DNA of 64,000 nucleotides from Curtobacterium sp. ER1/6 (GTDB lineage Bacteria > Actinomycetota > Actinomycetes > Actinomycetales > Microbacteriaceae): the NCBI RefSeq assembly GCF_001742745.1, contig NZ_MJAK01000002.1, positions 124,001 to 188,000 on the forward strand. The letters are read 5' to 3'. This document shows positions 8,321 to 18,375 of this stretch, piece by piece. The notes under the pieces were generated by a model that was not told the DNA's origin, searched no databases, and saw only the letters and a program-made list of their open reading frames with translations. Every line of letters begins with the position of its first letter. Position 1 is the stretch's first letter. The translations under genes and the position numbers were made by a program.

Positions 8321-9022
8321 TCAGTCGGCGAGGCCCCAGGCGCGCCGCTTGACCAGCACGTGACCGCGGGAGGTCGTCAGGCGACTCCACCGACCGGCCT
8401 CGAACAGCCGCACCGGGTCGTGGCCGAGGAAGCCGAGGCTCTCCCCCGCGAACCCGGCGGCGGCCGGCACGTGCTCGATGCCGGGTACCGGGCGCCCCCA
8501 CACCTCGGCACGGATGCGGCGCACGATCGCATCCCCGGCGTTGGACGGCACGGCGTCGGCGACCTCGGCGATGCCGTCGCGGGCGGCACGGCGGAGCAGC
8601 TCCGGCGAGATGTCGGGCAGCGGCACCCACCCGCCGCGGGGCGGCGAGATCGCAGCCCAGGTGACGGTGTTGACCTCGTGCGGCAGCTCGACCTCGACCG
8701 GGGTGGCGCGGGTCGGGTCCGCGCCGTCGGCACCGGCGGCGTCCTGCTCCTCGGCAAGCACGCGGAGGCGTTCCTGCAGCGAGGCGAGCGGCACGACCGC
8801 GTCGATCGTGACCGGCTGCGTGAGCGAGAACGTCCGCAGCCCGAGCACCGTCGGCAGCTCGTCGAGCAGGCCGAGCGGGTAGAGGATCGCCGTGTAGACC
8901 GCCAGGACACGCGAGTCCGCGATGAGCCGGACCGATCCGTCCTCGATCCGGGCGGCCCGCCCGAGGTAGGTGCGGAGGTCACCGAGCGAAGCGGTGTCGG
9001 GAAGCGTGAACGAGGTGCCCAT
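8321..9022 (-). CDS. Conserved hypothetical protein
   Basis: A 233-residue soluble protein beginning MGTSFTLPDTASLGDLRTYLGRAARIEDGS. There is no signal peptide or convincing membrane helix. I recognise no named domain; genes of this type with the 'DLRTYLGRAARI' opening occur widely in Microbacteriaceae (from memory). It is divergent from the TesB-like thioesterase with a 43-bp gap, so the two may share a control region. ATG 9022 fits the start of coding character; upstream codons overlap tesB. Confidence 0.75.
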   Translation of the reverse strand: MGTSFTLPDTASLGDLRTYLGRAARIEDGSVRLIADSRVLAVYTAILYPLGLLDELPTVLGLRTFSLTQPVTIDAVVPLASLQERLRVLAEEQDAAGADGADPTRATPVEVELPHEVNTVTWAAISPPRGGWVPLPDISPELLRRAARDGIAEVADAVPSNAGDAIVRRIRAEVWGRPVPGIEHVPAAAGFAGESLGFLGHDPVRLFEAGRWSRLTTSRGHVLVKRRAWGLAD

Positions 9023-9065
9023 GTCGCCACCGATCCTACCGGCGGCGGGTTCGTAGACTGCGGGT

Positions 9066-9923
9066 GTGAACGGCGAACCCGACTTCCTCAGCACCCTCCG
9101 CCTGCAGGACACCGGCGCGAGCACGGGTGAGACGATCCTGACGGGTGCCAGCCACTGGTCGCCCGGTGGACGGGTCTTCGGCGGCCAGGTGCTCGCGCAG
9201 TGCATCGTCGCCGCCCAGCACACCATCGATGACCGCGACATCCACTCGATGCACGGCTACTTCCTGCGGCCGGGCGACACCGAGCTGCCGATCACCTTCG
9301 CCGTCGAGCGGATCCACGACGGTCGCTCGTTCGCCACCCGGCGGGTGCAGGCGTACCAGCGCGGGGTGCCGATCTTCTCGATGATCGCCTCGTTCCAGCG
9401 CCCGGACGAGGGCGTCGAGCACCAGGACCCCTTCCCCGTGGACGTCCCCGAGCCGGAGACCCTGCCGTCCGCGGCGTCGATCCTCTCGGCGATCGACCAC
9501 CCGGTCGCGCAGGCCTGGGCGGCGCGGTCGATCGACCTCCGACACGTCGAGGGACCGGTGTTCGTCGACGTGCAGGGCGAGCGGGTGCCCCACCAGGCGG
9601 TGTGGTTCCGGGTCGAGGGAGCGCTGCCCGCGGACCCGGCCCTGCACCGTGCCGTGCTCGGGTACGCGAGCGACATGTCGATCCTCGAGCCGATCATGCG
9701 GCGGCACGGCGTCGCCTGGGGCACCCCGGGCGTGAAGAGCGCGAGTCTCGACCACGCCATGTGGTGGCACCGGGACGCTCCGGCCGACGAGTGGGTGCTC
9801 TACGCGCAGGAGTCACCGAGTGCGCAGGGCGGGAGGGGGCTCGCCTTCGGCCGGATGTTCGCGCGCGACGGACGGCTGCTCGCGTCGGTGGCGCAGGAGG
9901 GCATGCTGCGCGTCCCGCGCTGA
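9066..9923 (+). CDS. tesB: Acyl-CoA thioesterase II
   Basis: A 285-residue protein with two hotdog domains in tandem, the TesB architecture. The N-terminal domain contains RVFGGQVLAQ and HSMHGYFLRPGD; the C-terminal domain contains the aspartate in SLDHAMWWHRD and the glutamine/glycine-rich QGGRGLAFGRMF end that form the TesB active site. It hydrolyses medium- and long-chain acyl-CoA to free acid and CoA in the cytosol. The start is GTG 9066. It is convergent with the next small thioesterase gene. Confidence 0.95.
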   Translation: MNGEPDFLSTLRLQDTGASTGETILTGASHWSPGGRVFGGQVLAQCIVAAQHTIDDRDIHSMHGYFLRPGDTELPITFAVERIHDGRSFATRRVQAYQRGVPIFSMIASFQRPDEGVEHQDPFPVDVPEPETLPSAASILSAIDHPVAQAWAARSIDLRHVEGPVFVDVQGERVPHQAVWFRVEGALPADPALHRAVLGYASDMSILEPIMRRHGVAWGTPGVKSASLDHAMWWHRDAPADEWVLYAQESPSAQGGRGLAFGRMFARDGRLLASVAQEGMLRVPR

Positions 9924-9949
9924 GCGGCGGCGCGCGCCGGGCGCTTCCG

Positions 9950-10432
9950 CTACGGGCGGGCGAACACGACCGGCGGCTCGGTGTACGGCGCGCACGCGGC
10001 ACGTTCGGCATCCGTCAGCCGGCGCGGGCGCTCCGTGGCCGCGTCGACCATCACCAGGGCCGTGGTCGCCCGGGTGTAGAGGACGGCGGGCTCGACGCCT
10101 GCGGGTGACCACACCTCGTACGAGACGTCGATGCTCGCTCCACCCGTGCGCCCGATCCACAGCTGCACGTCGAGCGGACGCCGCTGGTACGGGATCGAGG
10201 CGAGGTACTCGAGCCGCTGGGCCGCGATCACCGTCATGGTGCCCGACCCCGGACGACCGTCGATGATCGGCGCCGCGAGGTCGCCGTCCTCGTCGACGTC
10301 GGACGGGTCGTGTCCCCAGAACCCCGCGATGCGCGCCTCCTCGAGGAGGCGCAGCACCGCGGAGTTGTTGACGTGCCCGTACGCGTCGATGTCACTCCAC
10401 CGCAGGCGGATCGGAACGTGGAGCCTCGCCAC
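9950..10432 (-). CDS. Acyl-CoA thioesterase (4HBT single hotdog)
   Basis: A 160-residue single-hotdog protein. The motif RWSDIDAYGHVNNSAVLRLLEEAR carries the catalytic aspartate and the GHVNN turn of 4-hydroxybenzoyl-CoA thioesterase/YbgC-type enzymes. It starts at GTG 10432, three bases after the EttA stop, so it is the second gene of an ettA operon. This pairing with the translational throttle gene is common in Microbacteriaceae and relatives (from memory); the functional reason is unclear. Confidence 0.9.
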   Translation of the reverse strand: MARLHVPIRLRWSDIDAYGHVNNSAVLRLLEEARIAGFWGHDPSDVDEDGDLAAPIIDGRPGSGTMTVIAAQRLEYLASIPYQRRPLDVQLWIGRTGGASIDVSYEVWSPAGVEPAVLYTRATTALVMVDAATERPRRLTDAERAACAPYTEPPVVFARP

Positions 10433-10435
10433 GGA

Positions 10436-12121
<1,686 letters not shown>

Positions 12122-12293
12122 ATCGCGTCGAGTCTACTGACCCCGGTGCTGATCGCGCTCCCCCCGGCCGACCGGCTCGGTCCGAGGTGCCGGAACCCGC
12201 ACGGGGGATGTTGCACTGGCCGACTCCGACGTAGCGTGTCCCCGCTCGTCCACCACGAGTACCGATCGACCGACCACCGAAGAGGATCAGGAC

Positions 12294-13010
12294 ATGTACA
12301 CGGAACGCCTTCGACGACTCACGCTCCCGCTCGTCGCTGCGACGGCGCTCGTCGTCGCCCTCGTCGCGCCGGCCTCGCCCGCGCACGCCGGACCGACCGC
12401 GCACGGCAAGCCGTACCTCACCTACACCGCCTTCCTCGTCGAGAAGGGGACCGGCACGGGGTACTCGTCGTACATCAACGTGCACGACGCGAACAACAAC
12501 GCTCTCTCGGTCGGTATCCAGTCCGACACCGGCTCGACGGAGAGCAAGGGCCAGCCGCGGTTCATCTGGGAACGCGTGCAGAACGGCAAGTTCACCTACG
12601 GCTACATGAGCGCTGCGTCCCACGCCAAGCAAGCCGTCGGGATCCGCTGGTACAAGAACAACGTCGCGGCGATCATGCTGAAGGGCAAGACCGTCGGGAC
12701 GATCGACATGAAGCTGCAGGGACGCCTGTTCTTCAACGCCGAAGCGAACGCGCGGCTCAACGGGGACACCGTCAACTCGCAGGTCAACACCATCGCGATC
12801 ACCGTCGGGGACACCGCGAAGAACACCGGCCTGGCCGGCAAGTGGAACACGAGCTTCTCGTTCCACGGCCTGCAGGCACGGCAGACGAACGCGCCAGCGG
12901 TGCAGGGCGCCGCCTTCGTGATCTCCGGGAAGGTCAGTGGTCTGCCGCGTGGTGGGAACTGGGACACGACGGAGGTGGCCGGCATCGCGATGATCGCGCA
13001 GCGCTGGTGA
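12294..13010 (+). CDS. Secreted protein of unknown function
   Basis: A 238-residue precursor. Residues 1-32 form a clear Sec signal peptide: basic start, hydrophobic core LVAATALVVALVAPA and an AHA cleavage region. The mature protein is polar, rich in threonine, glycine and asparagine, probably all-beta, and without cysteines. No family recognised. A good Shine-Dalgarno-like GAAGAGGA precedes ATG 12294 and a G+C hairpin follows the stop. It stands alone between ettA and ssb. Confidence 0.85.
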   Translation: MYTERLRRLTLPLVAATALVVALVAPASPAHAGPTAHGKPYLTYTAFLVEKGTGTGYSSYINVHDANNNALSVGIQSDTGSTESKGQPRFIWERVQNGKFTYGYMSAASHAKQAVGIRWYKNNVAAIMLKGKTVGTIDMKLQGRLFFNAEANARLNGDTVNSQVNTIAITVGDTAKNTGLAGKWNTSFSFHGLQARQTNAPAVQGAAFVISGKVSGLPRGGNWDTTEVAGIAMIAQRW

Positions 13011-13017
13011 ACCGACG

Positions 13018-13047
13018 GCGCGTGCGGGGCGGGGGCTCCGCACGCGC
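13018..13047. terminator. Hairpin terminator between the secreted-protein gene and ssb
   Basis: A perfect 10-bp inverted repeat, GCGCGTGCGG / CCGCACGCGC, with a G-rich 10-base loop, lies between two convergent genes and could serve both strands. Confidence 0.7.
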
Positions 13048-13063
13048 TGGCACCGCCGCCGCG

Positions 13064-13705
13064 TCACGCTGCGTCACGTCCTTCGACGAGCGCGGGATCG
13101 TCCGGCCCGGACGGCGCTGAGGACGGCGGCGTGAAGTCACCGCCGAGGGCCGCCGCAGCGTGGCGTGCCGCGTCGGCAGGGTCGGGCAGCTCGTCGTCGG
13201 GGGCGACAGCGCCGTCGACGCCGTCGAGATCGTCCGCACGGGACGGTTCCACACGCTGGTCGGCCGTGCCAGGACCACGGAGTTCGCCCGTCCGGGGGTC
13301 CACGGACGCCGGCAGGTCGCCCGGCACCGCCGTCGACTCAGTGCTGTGTCGCGGCACCCGGATCCAGTTGCTGATGCCCCAGGCGAGGTCGTGTCCGATG
13401 CCCTCGGCATCGATCTCGACGGAGGTCCCGCCGCGACCGTCCCGTTCCCAGCTGCGGATGCGGACGCGCCCCGTGACGACGATGCGGTCGCCCTTCTTCA
13501 GCGACTTGTGGACGTTCGCGGCCAGGGAGCGGAACGCGGTGACCGTGAACCAGTTGGTGGTGCCGTTGGTCCAGGACGAGGTGCTGCGGTCCCAGCGACG
13601 GGACGGGGACGCCAGGCGCATGCTCGAGATGGCGATGCCGGTGTCGGTGACGAGGTGGCGGGGTTCGGTCGCGACGATGCCGCAGACGGTGATCGTGTCG
13701 TTCAT
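13064..13705 (-). CDS. ssb: Single-stranded DNA-binding protein (secondary SSB)
   Basis: A 213-residue protein with an N-terminal OB fold of about 110 residues: MNDTITVCGIVATEPRHL, then WFTVTAFRSLAANVHKSLKKGDRI and VTGRVRIRSWE. A disordered acidic tail follows. The extreme C-terminus (PALVEGRDAA) lacks the DDDIPF-type tip by which replicative SSBs recruit partners. This therefore looks like the second SSB paralogue found in many actinobacteria rather than the essential rpsF-linked copy. Its upstream hairpin at 13720-13753 isolates it from the next gene. Confidence 0.88.
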   Translation of the reverse strand: MNDTITVCGIVATEPRHLVTDTGIAISSMRLASPSRRWDRSTSSWTNGTTNWFTVTAFRSLAANVHKSLKKGDRIVVTGRVRIRSWERDGRGGTSVEIDAEGIGHDLAWGISNWIRVPRHSTESTAVPGDLPASVDPRTGELRGPGTADQRVEPSRADDLDGVDGAVAPDDELPDPADAARHAAAALGGDFTPPSSAPSGPDDPALVEGRDAA

Positions 13706-13719
13706 GACTCGATCGTCGG

Positions 13720-13753
13720 CGAGGGCCGGGGCGCACCAGCGCCCCGGCCCTCG
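13720..13753 (-). terminator. Intrinsic terminator upstream of ssb
   Basis: A perfect 14-bp stem, CGAGGGCCGGGGCG / CGCCCCGGCCCTCG, with a six-base loop. It lies 14 bases upstream of the ssb start codon and after the small gene at 13825-14028, so it should end that upstream transcript. It could also attenuate ssb. Confidence 0.75.
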
Positions 13754-13824
13754 TCCTGTGACCGGTCTTCTCGATCAAGTCGGCTGTGCAGGAGGAGTCC
13801 CCCGCGCCTCCAGACCGACCGTGG

Positions 13825-14028
13825 TCAGTGCGCGCGGAACTCGGGCCGGTCGGCGAACGGACCGAGCGCCGCGTGGACCGCCTCCTTGGCGGACCCGAGC
13901 GACGGGTAGGTGCCGCCTCGTCCGGTCCGACCGTAGAGCTCGACGTGGAACCCGTCCGACGCGCGGCGGATGCTCCCGACCGCGCCCGCCGGACCGACGG
14001 CCACCCAGGTCCCGGTGTCGTCCATCAT
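13825..14028 (-). CDS. Small hypothetical protein
   Basis: A 67-residue protein, MMDDTGTWVAVGPAGAVGSI..., with a compact beta-rich pattern (GFHVELYGRTGRGGTYPSL) and a C-terminal helix (SAKEAVHAALGPF). No recognised domain. Two adjacent ATG codons are possible starts. It lies 36 bases after msrA on the same strand and a hairpin terminator follows, so an msrA operon membership is plausible. Confidence 0.65.
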   Translation of the reverse strand: MMDDTGTWVAVGPAGAVGSIRRASDGFHVELYGRTGRGGTYPSLGSAKEAVHAALGPFADRPEFRAH

Positions 14029-14064
14029 CGTTCGACCACCTCCTCGTGGCCCCGGCGCCGCGTC

Positions 14065-14592
14065 CTAGGACGCCAGGATGTACTGACTGTAGGCCTTGCG
14101 GACCTTGTTCACCTTGGGGAGCGCGACCGCCATGCAGTAGCCCTGGCCCGGGTTCTTGGCGAAGAAGTCCTGGTGGTACTCCTCCGCACGGAAGAACGGC
14201 CCGGGCGCCTCGATCGTCGTGACGACGCCGCCGTCCCACATCGTGCCGGCGCGGTCGATCGCCCGACGGAACAGCGCCTCCTGCTCGGCGTCGGCGGGGA
14301 ACATCGCGGACCGGTACTGCGTGCCCACGTCGGCACCCTGTCGGTTCAGCTGCCGCGGGTCGTGGAGCGTGAAGAAGACGTCGAGGACGACGTCAGCGGG
14401 GATGACGGACTCGTCGAAGGTGACCGCGACGGCCTCGGCGTGCCCGGTCGTGCCGGTGCAGACCGCCTCGTAGGACGGAGCGTCGGTGGTGCCGCCGATG
14501 TAGCCCGACACCACGTCCTGCACGCCCTGGAGCGTGCGGTACACCGCGTCGAGACACCAGAAGCAGCCACCTGCGAGCACGAACGTCGTCAT
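14065..14592 (-). CDS. msrA: Peptide-methionine (S)-S-oxide reductase
   Basis: A 175-residue cytosolic repair enzyme that reduces methionine S-sulfoxide in proteins. The catalytic motif GGCFWC is at residues 8-13, with nucleophile C10. Family segments GYIGGTTDAPSYEAVCTGTTGH, HDPRQLNRQGADVGTQYRS and AEEYHQDFFAKNPGQGYC follow in order. The last supplies a resolving cysteine near the C-terminus. Full length. Confidence 0.97.
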   Translation of the reverse strand: MTTFVLAGGCFWCLDAVYRTLQGVQDVVSGYIGGTTDAPSYEAVCTGTTGHAEAVAVTFDESVIPADVVLDVFFTLHDPRQLNRQGADVGTQYRSAMFPADAEQEALFRRAIDRAGTMWDGGVVTTIEAPGPFFRAEEYHQDFFAKNPGQGYCMAVALPKVNKVRKAYSQYILAS

Positions 14593-14763
14593 GCGCAGAA
14601 CCTACCTCGCCGGGCTCGTGGCGGACCGTGAACGGGGTCGTCGTCCTGCACGGCGTGTGCTCCCCCACGTGTCCTCCACCGCGCTGCACGACGCCCTCGG
14701 GAGTGTCGGTGGTCGCCCGTACCGTCACTGGTACACCACACGACAGACCACCAGGAGGCACCA

Positions 14764-15030
14764 GTGCAGCTCAGCGCCGATCTCGCGTTCCGCTCCCGCC
14801 CGACGCCCGTGGCGCGGAGCCGAGGCGACCTCCGCATCCTCGACGTGCGCGACGACCTCAGCCGGGTCACGCGGGCGAACGGCGAGATCGTCGGGTACGT
14901 CGACCGCCTCGACGTCGCCGGCGGCACGGCGTACCGCGCACGGCGGTACGTCGCCACCGAGCGCCGGTTCGTGGAGCTGCCGAACGCGTGGTCCGCGGAC
15001 GACGCGGTCGACTTCCTCCGCTGGGGCTGA
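14764..15030 (+). CDS. Small hypothetical protein
   Basis: An 88-residue protein with a strong AGGAGG ribosome-binding site eight bases before GTG 14764. Content is mixed alpha/beta: LRILDVRDDLSRVTRANGEIVGYVDRLD looks like a three-stranded sheet, and the C-terminus ends in the helix ADDAVDFLRW. No family recognised. It is divergent from msrA. Confidence 0.75.
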   Translation: MQLSADLAFRSRPTPVARSRGDLRILDVRDDLSRVTRANGEIVGYVDRLDVAGGTAYRARRYVATERRFVELPNAWSADDAVDFLRWG

Positions 15031-15136
15031 GGCGCACGAGCCCCGACGGCACGGCACGGGCGTCCCACCGGTCGGGATCGGCGGAACGCCGACGGGCCTG
15101 CGCTGATCGTGCCCGTGCGCTGCGTAGGGTTCGCCC

Positions 15137-16294
15137 ATGGACTGGTGGAACGACCTGACCGACTGGACGGCGTCCGACACGGGATGGCGGGTGCTCTCCG
15201 GAGCGATCATCCCCTTCATCGCGATCGTCGTGGCCGGGGTGATCGCCGCCCTGATCGGACGTGGGGCGACGAAGCGCGTCGTCGCACTGCACGACCGGGA
15301 GAGCCGGAACGCCGCCGTCGCCGGGATCGTCTCGGTCTCGCGGAAGGCATCGCGGTGGGGTGCACTCGGACACGAGGAGCGGGCCTACACGGACCACCTC
15401 GCCGAGGACGCCGACATCCGCCTGCGCATGCTGCCCGTCAGCGGCGCGGCACTCGCGGCCGACTGGGCGCAGCACGAGATCGCCGACATCAAGCGCAATT
15501 CGTCGACCTTCACGTCGACGGACCAGTCGCTCGGCGAACTGCGCGACCGTCTGCTCGAGTGGAACGCCCGGCCCAACCGCGCGCGCAAGCTGTTCAAGTC
15601 CGACCTCGAGCGCTGGAAGTTCGACTCGCCGGACCCGGACGCCGAGTTGATCGGCCGTCAGCAGGACTGGAACGCGAACCAGCAGCAGAAGCGCGGTGCA
15701 GCCGCGGACGCCCACGAGCCGTCCCAGCCCGCCACACCGACCACGACAGCACTGCGCCCCACGCTGCAGCAGCAGCAGCCCGTCGTCGCCCCCTCTGCGC
15801 CGGTACCGGGGCCGGGGCCGGGGCCGGCCGACCGTGACCAGGACGCCACGACCCCGATCAACGACCTCCGCCCCGACCCGGACAACCGCACCCGCCCGTA
15901 CGGCCAGGGCGAGACCGTGCCGCTCGACGGCGCTCCGATCCGACCGCCGCTCGGCTCCCCCATCGCCCCGGGTCGACCGAGCACCCCTGCTCCCGCCGCA
16001 CGGAACGACGTCGGTGGCCAGGACGCGAACGCCCGCGACGCGGACGCCCGCGACGTGGATGCGACCGACCAGGACCGCACGCCGTCGTCACCCCGCATCG
16101 CCAGTCCCACGGCGGCGGACGCACACGTGAACCGTGCCTCCGGATCCGCAACCGGCCTCGACCGGACGGCAGACCAGGACACCCGCCCGGGCGACGCGGA
16201 CGACCCGGCGGCGGAGCGGGACGACGAACCGTCGCCGTACACGCAGCCGATCAGCGCCAGCGAGCTGCGACGCCGAGCCGGCGACGACGACTGA
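15137..16294 (+). CDS. Membrane-anchored hypothetical protein with long disordered tail
   Basis: A 385-residue protein. One transmembrane helix at about residues 21-41 (AIIPFIAIVVAGVIAALIG) is followed by a conserved-looking charged helical domain to about residue 175. The remaining 200 residues are proline-, alanine- and aspartate-rich disorder containing the degenerate repeats DANARDADARDVDATD. The N-terminus is probably outside or in the membrane and the rest cytosolic. Function unknown. A strong hairpin follows, before the tRNA gene. Confidence 0.78.
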   Translation: MDWWNDLTDWTASDTGWRVLSGAIIPFIAIVVAGVIAALIGRGATKRVVALHDRESRNAAVAGIVSVSRKASRWGALGHEERAYTDHLAEDADIRLRMLPVSGAALAADWAQHEIADIKRNSSTFTSTDQSLGELRDRLLEWNARPNRARKLFKSDLERWKFDSPDPDAELIGRQQDWNANQQQKRGAAADAHEPSQPATPTTTALRPTLQQQQPVVAPSAPVPGPGPGPADRDQDATTPINDLRPDPDNRTRPYGQGETVPLDGAPIRPPLGSPIAPGRPSTPAPAARNDVGGQDANARDADARDVDATDQDRTPSSPRIASPTAADAHVNRASGSATGLDRTADQDTRPGDADDPAAERDDEPSPYTQPISASELRRRAGDDD

Positions 16295-16351
16295 ACACGA
16301 CGACCACTGCCGGTCCGGCCTGAGGCCGACCGGCGCGAGACCGACCGGCGC

Positions 16352-16381
16352 GAGGCCGCCATCCGAGGGGATGGCGGCCTC
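16352..16381. terminator. Bidirectional hairpin terminator between the membrane-protein gene and tRNA-Arg
   Basis: A perfect 13-bp stem, GAGGCCGCCATCC / GGATGGCGGCCTC, with a four-base loop. It is downstream of the plus-strand gene ending at 16294 and of the minus-strand tRNA. Confidence 0.85.
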
Positions 16382-16392
16382 GTCCGTTCCGG

Positions 16393-16465
16393 TGCCCCCG
16401 GCAGGAATCGAACCCGCGGCACGGTGGGTAGAAACCACCTGCTCTATCCACTGAGCTACGGAGGC
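16393..16465 (-). tRNA. tRNA-Arg (anticodon TCT)
   Basis: The complementary strand folds as a 73-base cloverleaf: acceptor GCCTCCG paired with CGGGGGC, D arm GCTC...GAGC, anticodon stem GGTGG/CCACC around loop TTTCTAC (anticodon TCT) and T arm GCGGG-TTCGATT-CCTGC. The CCA end is not encoded. It reads AGA codons, which are rare in such a genome. Confidence 0.96.
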
Positions 16466-16642
16466 CGGCGGCGACGATCCTACCGCCGTCGGTCGCCGAG
16501 GGGCCGCACGGAGGACGCGTGCTCGGGTCCTCCGGTCGGGAACGCGCAGGGGCGCGACCGGAGGACCTGCGTCGCGGAAGGTTCGGCACGCGTCTTCCTG
16601 CAGTTCGTCTCAGGGTCACCGCCCCTCCGTACGGTCCCGGTC

Positions 16643-17353
16643 ATGCGCTCCTCCGGATCCGTCGTGGCGATCATCCCGGCACGGGCCGGTAGCAAGGGCA
16701 TCCCGGGCAAGAACCTCCGCACGGTCGGCGGCCGCTCCCTCGTGCGCCGCGCGGTGGACGCCGCCCGGGCCGCTGGGACGATCGACGCCGTGGTCGTCTC
16801 CACCGACGGCGACGCGATCGCGGCTGAGGCAGCAGACGCCGGAGCGACCGTGGTCCGGCGTCCGACGGAGCTCGCCGGCGACGAGGCCTCGTCGGAGTCC
16901 GGCCTGTTGCACGCGCTCGACGTCCTCGGGACGGACGGCACCGCGCCCGAGGTGGTCGTCTTCCTGCAGGCGACCTCGCCGTTCGTGGACCCGGCCGACC
17001 TGGACCGTGCGGTCGACCGCGTGCGGTCCGGCGCCGCGGACGTCGTGTTCGCCGCGACCCCGTCGCACGCGTTCCTGTGGCGGGCGGCTGCCGACGGCAG
17101 TGCGGTCGCGGTCAACCACGACGCCGCCACCCGACCGCGTCGGCAGGACCGTGAGCCGGAGTACCGCGAGACGGGCGCCTTCACCGTCTTCCGTGCGGAT
17201 GCGTTCCGGCAGCACCGGCACCGCTTCCACGGACGGGTCGAGTTCGTGGTCGTCGACCCCGTGCTCGCCGTCGACGTCGACGACCTCGCCGACCTCGCCC
17301 ACGCCGAGGCCCTCGCCGCCCGCGCCCACGCGGACGCCCTCGCCACCCACTGA
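16643..17353 (+). CDS. Acylneuraminate cytidylyltransferase-like protein (NeuA/KdsB type)
   Basis: A 236-residue nucleotidyltransferase with the CTP-binding loop VAIIPARAGSKGIPGKNLR at residues 8-26. It continues with VVVSTDGDAIA, FLQATSPF and the C-terminal metal-binding region VVDPVLAVDVD.DDL. It should activate a nonulosonic acid (sialic acid, Kdn or a relative) as its CMP-sugar in the cytosol. The NeuB-like gene follows 40 bases later, so the two form an operon. Compared with NeuA proteins it is single-domain and full length. Which sugar it uses cannot be told from sequence. Confidence 0.9.
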   Translation: MRSSGSVVAIIPARAGSKGIPGKNLRTVGGRSLVRRAVDAARAAGTIDAVVVSTDGDAIAAEAADAGATVVRRPTELAGDEASSESGLLHALDVLGTDGTAPEVVVFLQATSPFVDPADLDRAVDRVRSGAADVVFAATPSHAFLWRAAADGSAVAVNHDAATRPRRQDREPEYRETGAFTVFRADAFRQHRHRFHGRVEFVVVDPVLAVDVDDLADLAHAEALAARAHADALATH

Positions 17354-17393
17354 CCGAGCACCGCCCACACACCCCGACCGCGAACGGAGCACC

Positions 17394-18266
17394 ATGACCG
17401 TCACCATCGGCACGTCGACCATCGGCGCCGACCACCCCGCCTACCTGATCGGCGAGATCGGCCTCAACCACAACGGCGACGTCGACATCGCGAAGCGCCT
17501 CGTCGACGTCGCGGCAGACGCCGGCCTGCAGGCGGTCAAGTTCCAGAAGCGCACGCCGGAGATCTCGACGCCGGAGCACATGAAGGCCACCCCGCGGAGC
17601 ACCCCCTGGAGCGAGATGACCTACCTGGAGTACCGACACCGCGTCGAGTTCGACCGCGAGCAGTACATCGAGATCGGCGACCACGCCACGCTCCGCGGCC
17701 TCGACTGGTTCGCGTCGCCGTGGGACGAGCCGAGCGTCGACTTCCTCGAGGACCTGAACGTCGTCGCGTACAAGATCGCCTCGGCATCGGTGACCGACCT
17801 CGGGCTGCTCGCCGCCGTCGCCGCCACGGGCAAGCCGGTGATCCTGTCGACGGGCATGTCCACCCTCGAGCAGATCGACCGCGCCGTCGACACCCTCGGT
17901 ACCGGCCGACTCGTGCTCATGCACGCCACGTCGACGTACCCGCTGCCCGCCGAGGAGGCCAACCTCCGCATGATCGACACGCTCGCACTCCGCTACGCGG
18001 GCGTGCCGGTCGGGTACTCGGGCCACGAGCCCGGGCTCCAGATCTCGCTCGCCGCCGTCGCGCTGGGTGCCTCGGCCGTCGAGCGGCACATCACGCTCGA
18101 CCGCACGATGTGGGGCTCGGACCACGCCGCGTCGCTCGAGCCGCAGGGGCTCCGGACGCTGGTGCGCGACGTCCGGATCATCGAGACCGCGCTCGGCGAC
18201 GGCGTCAAGCGCGTGTTCCCCGGCGAGCGCGCGCCGATGGCCAAGCTGCGCCGCGTCGGCGCCTGA
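17394..18266 (+). CDS. N-acetylneuraminate synthase family protein lacking the SAF domain
   Basis: A 290-residue TIM-barrel enzyme of the NeuB family, condensing phosphoenolpyruvate with a hexose or N-acylhexosamine to a nine-carbon acid. Diagnostic segments are YLIGEIGLNHNGD at the start, VKFQKRT, FASPWDE, YKIASASVTD, STGMST, HATSTYPLP, GYSGHE and ERHITLD. Typical NeuB proteins are about 340-350 residues with a C-terminal SAF/antifreeze-like domain that closes the partner's active site. This protein stops right after the barrel (FPGERAPMAKLRRVGA), so that domain is absent. Good AACGGAGC ribosome-binding site. Confidence 0.9.
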   Translation: MTVTIGTSTIGADHPAYLIGEIGLNHNGDVDIAKRLVDVAADAGLQAVKFQKRTPEISTPEHMKATPRSTPWSEMTYLEYRHRVEFDREQYIEIGDHATLRGLDWFASPWDEPSVDFLEDLNVVAYKIASASVTDLGLLAAVAATGKPVILSTGMSTLEQIDRAVDTLGTGRLVLMHATSTYPLPAEEANLRMIDTLALRYAGVPVGYSGHEPGLQISLAAVALGASAVERHITLDRTMWGSDHAASLEPQGLRTLVRDVRIIETALGDGVKRVFPGERAPMAKLRRVGA

Positions 18267-18327
18267 CTGCGTGGGGTCCACCGATCACGCGGGTCCGGTC
18301 CGCGACGGACGGCGCGAGCCGACGGAC

Positions 18328-18351
18328 GGACGGGAGGCGCGCCTCCCGTCC
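18328..18351. repeat. Family 1 interspersed palindrome, copy c (perfect, 24 bp minimal form)
   Basis: GGACGGGAGGCG / CGCCTCCCGTCC with no loop. It lies between the NeuB-like gene and the following glycosyltransferase-like gene. This is the shortest full copy and shows the core of the family. Confidence 0.85.
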
Positions 18352-18375
18352 GGCACCCCGCCCCGCGTCCGTCGC

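Noticed and set aside
18271-18375. Earlier GTG start (18271) for the glycosyltransferase-like gene
   Set aside because: It would translate the family 1 palindrome at 18328-18351, which is elsewhere intergenic; homology-like sequence begins only at VVGLVDTD.
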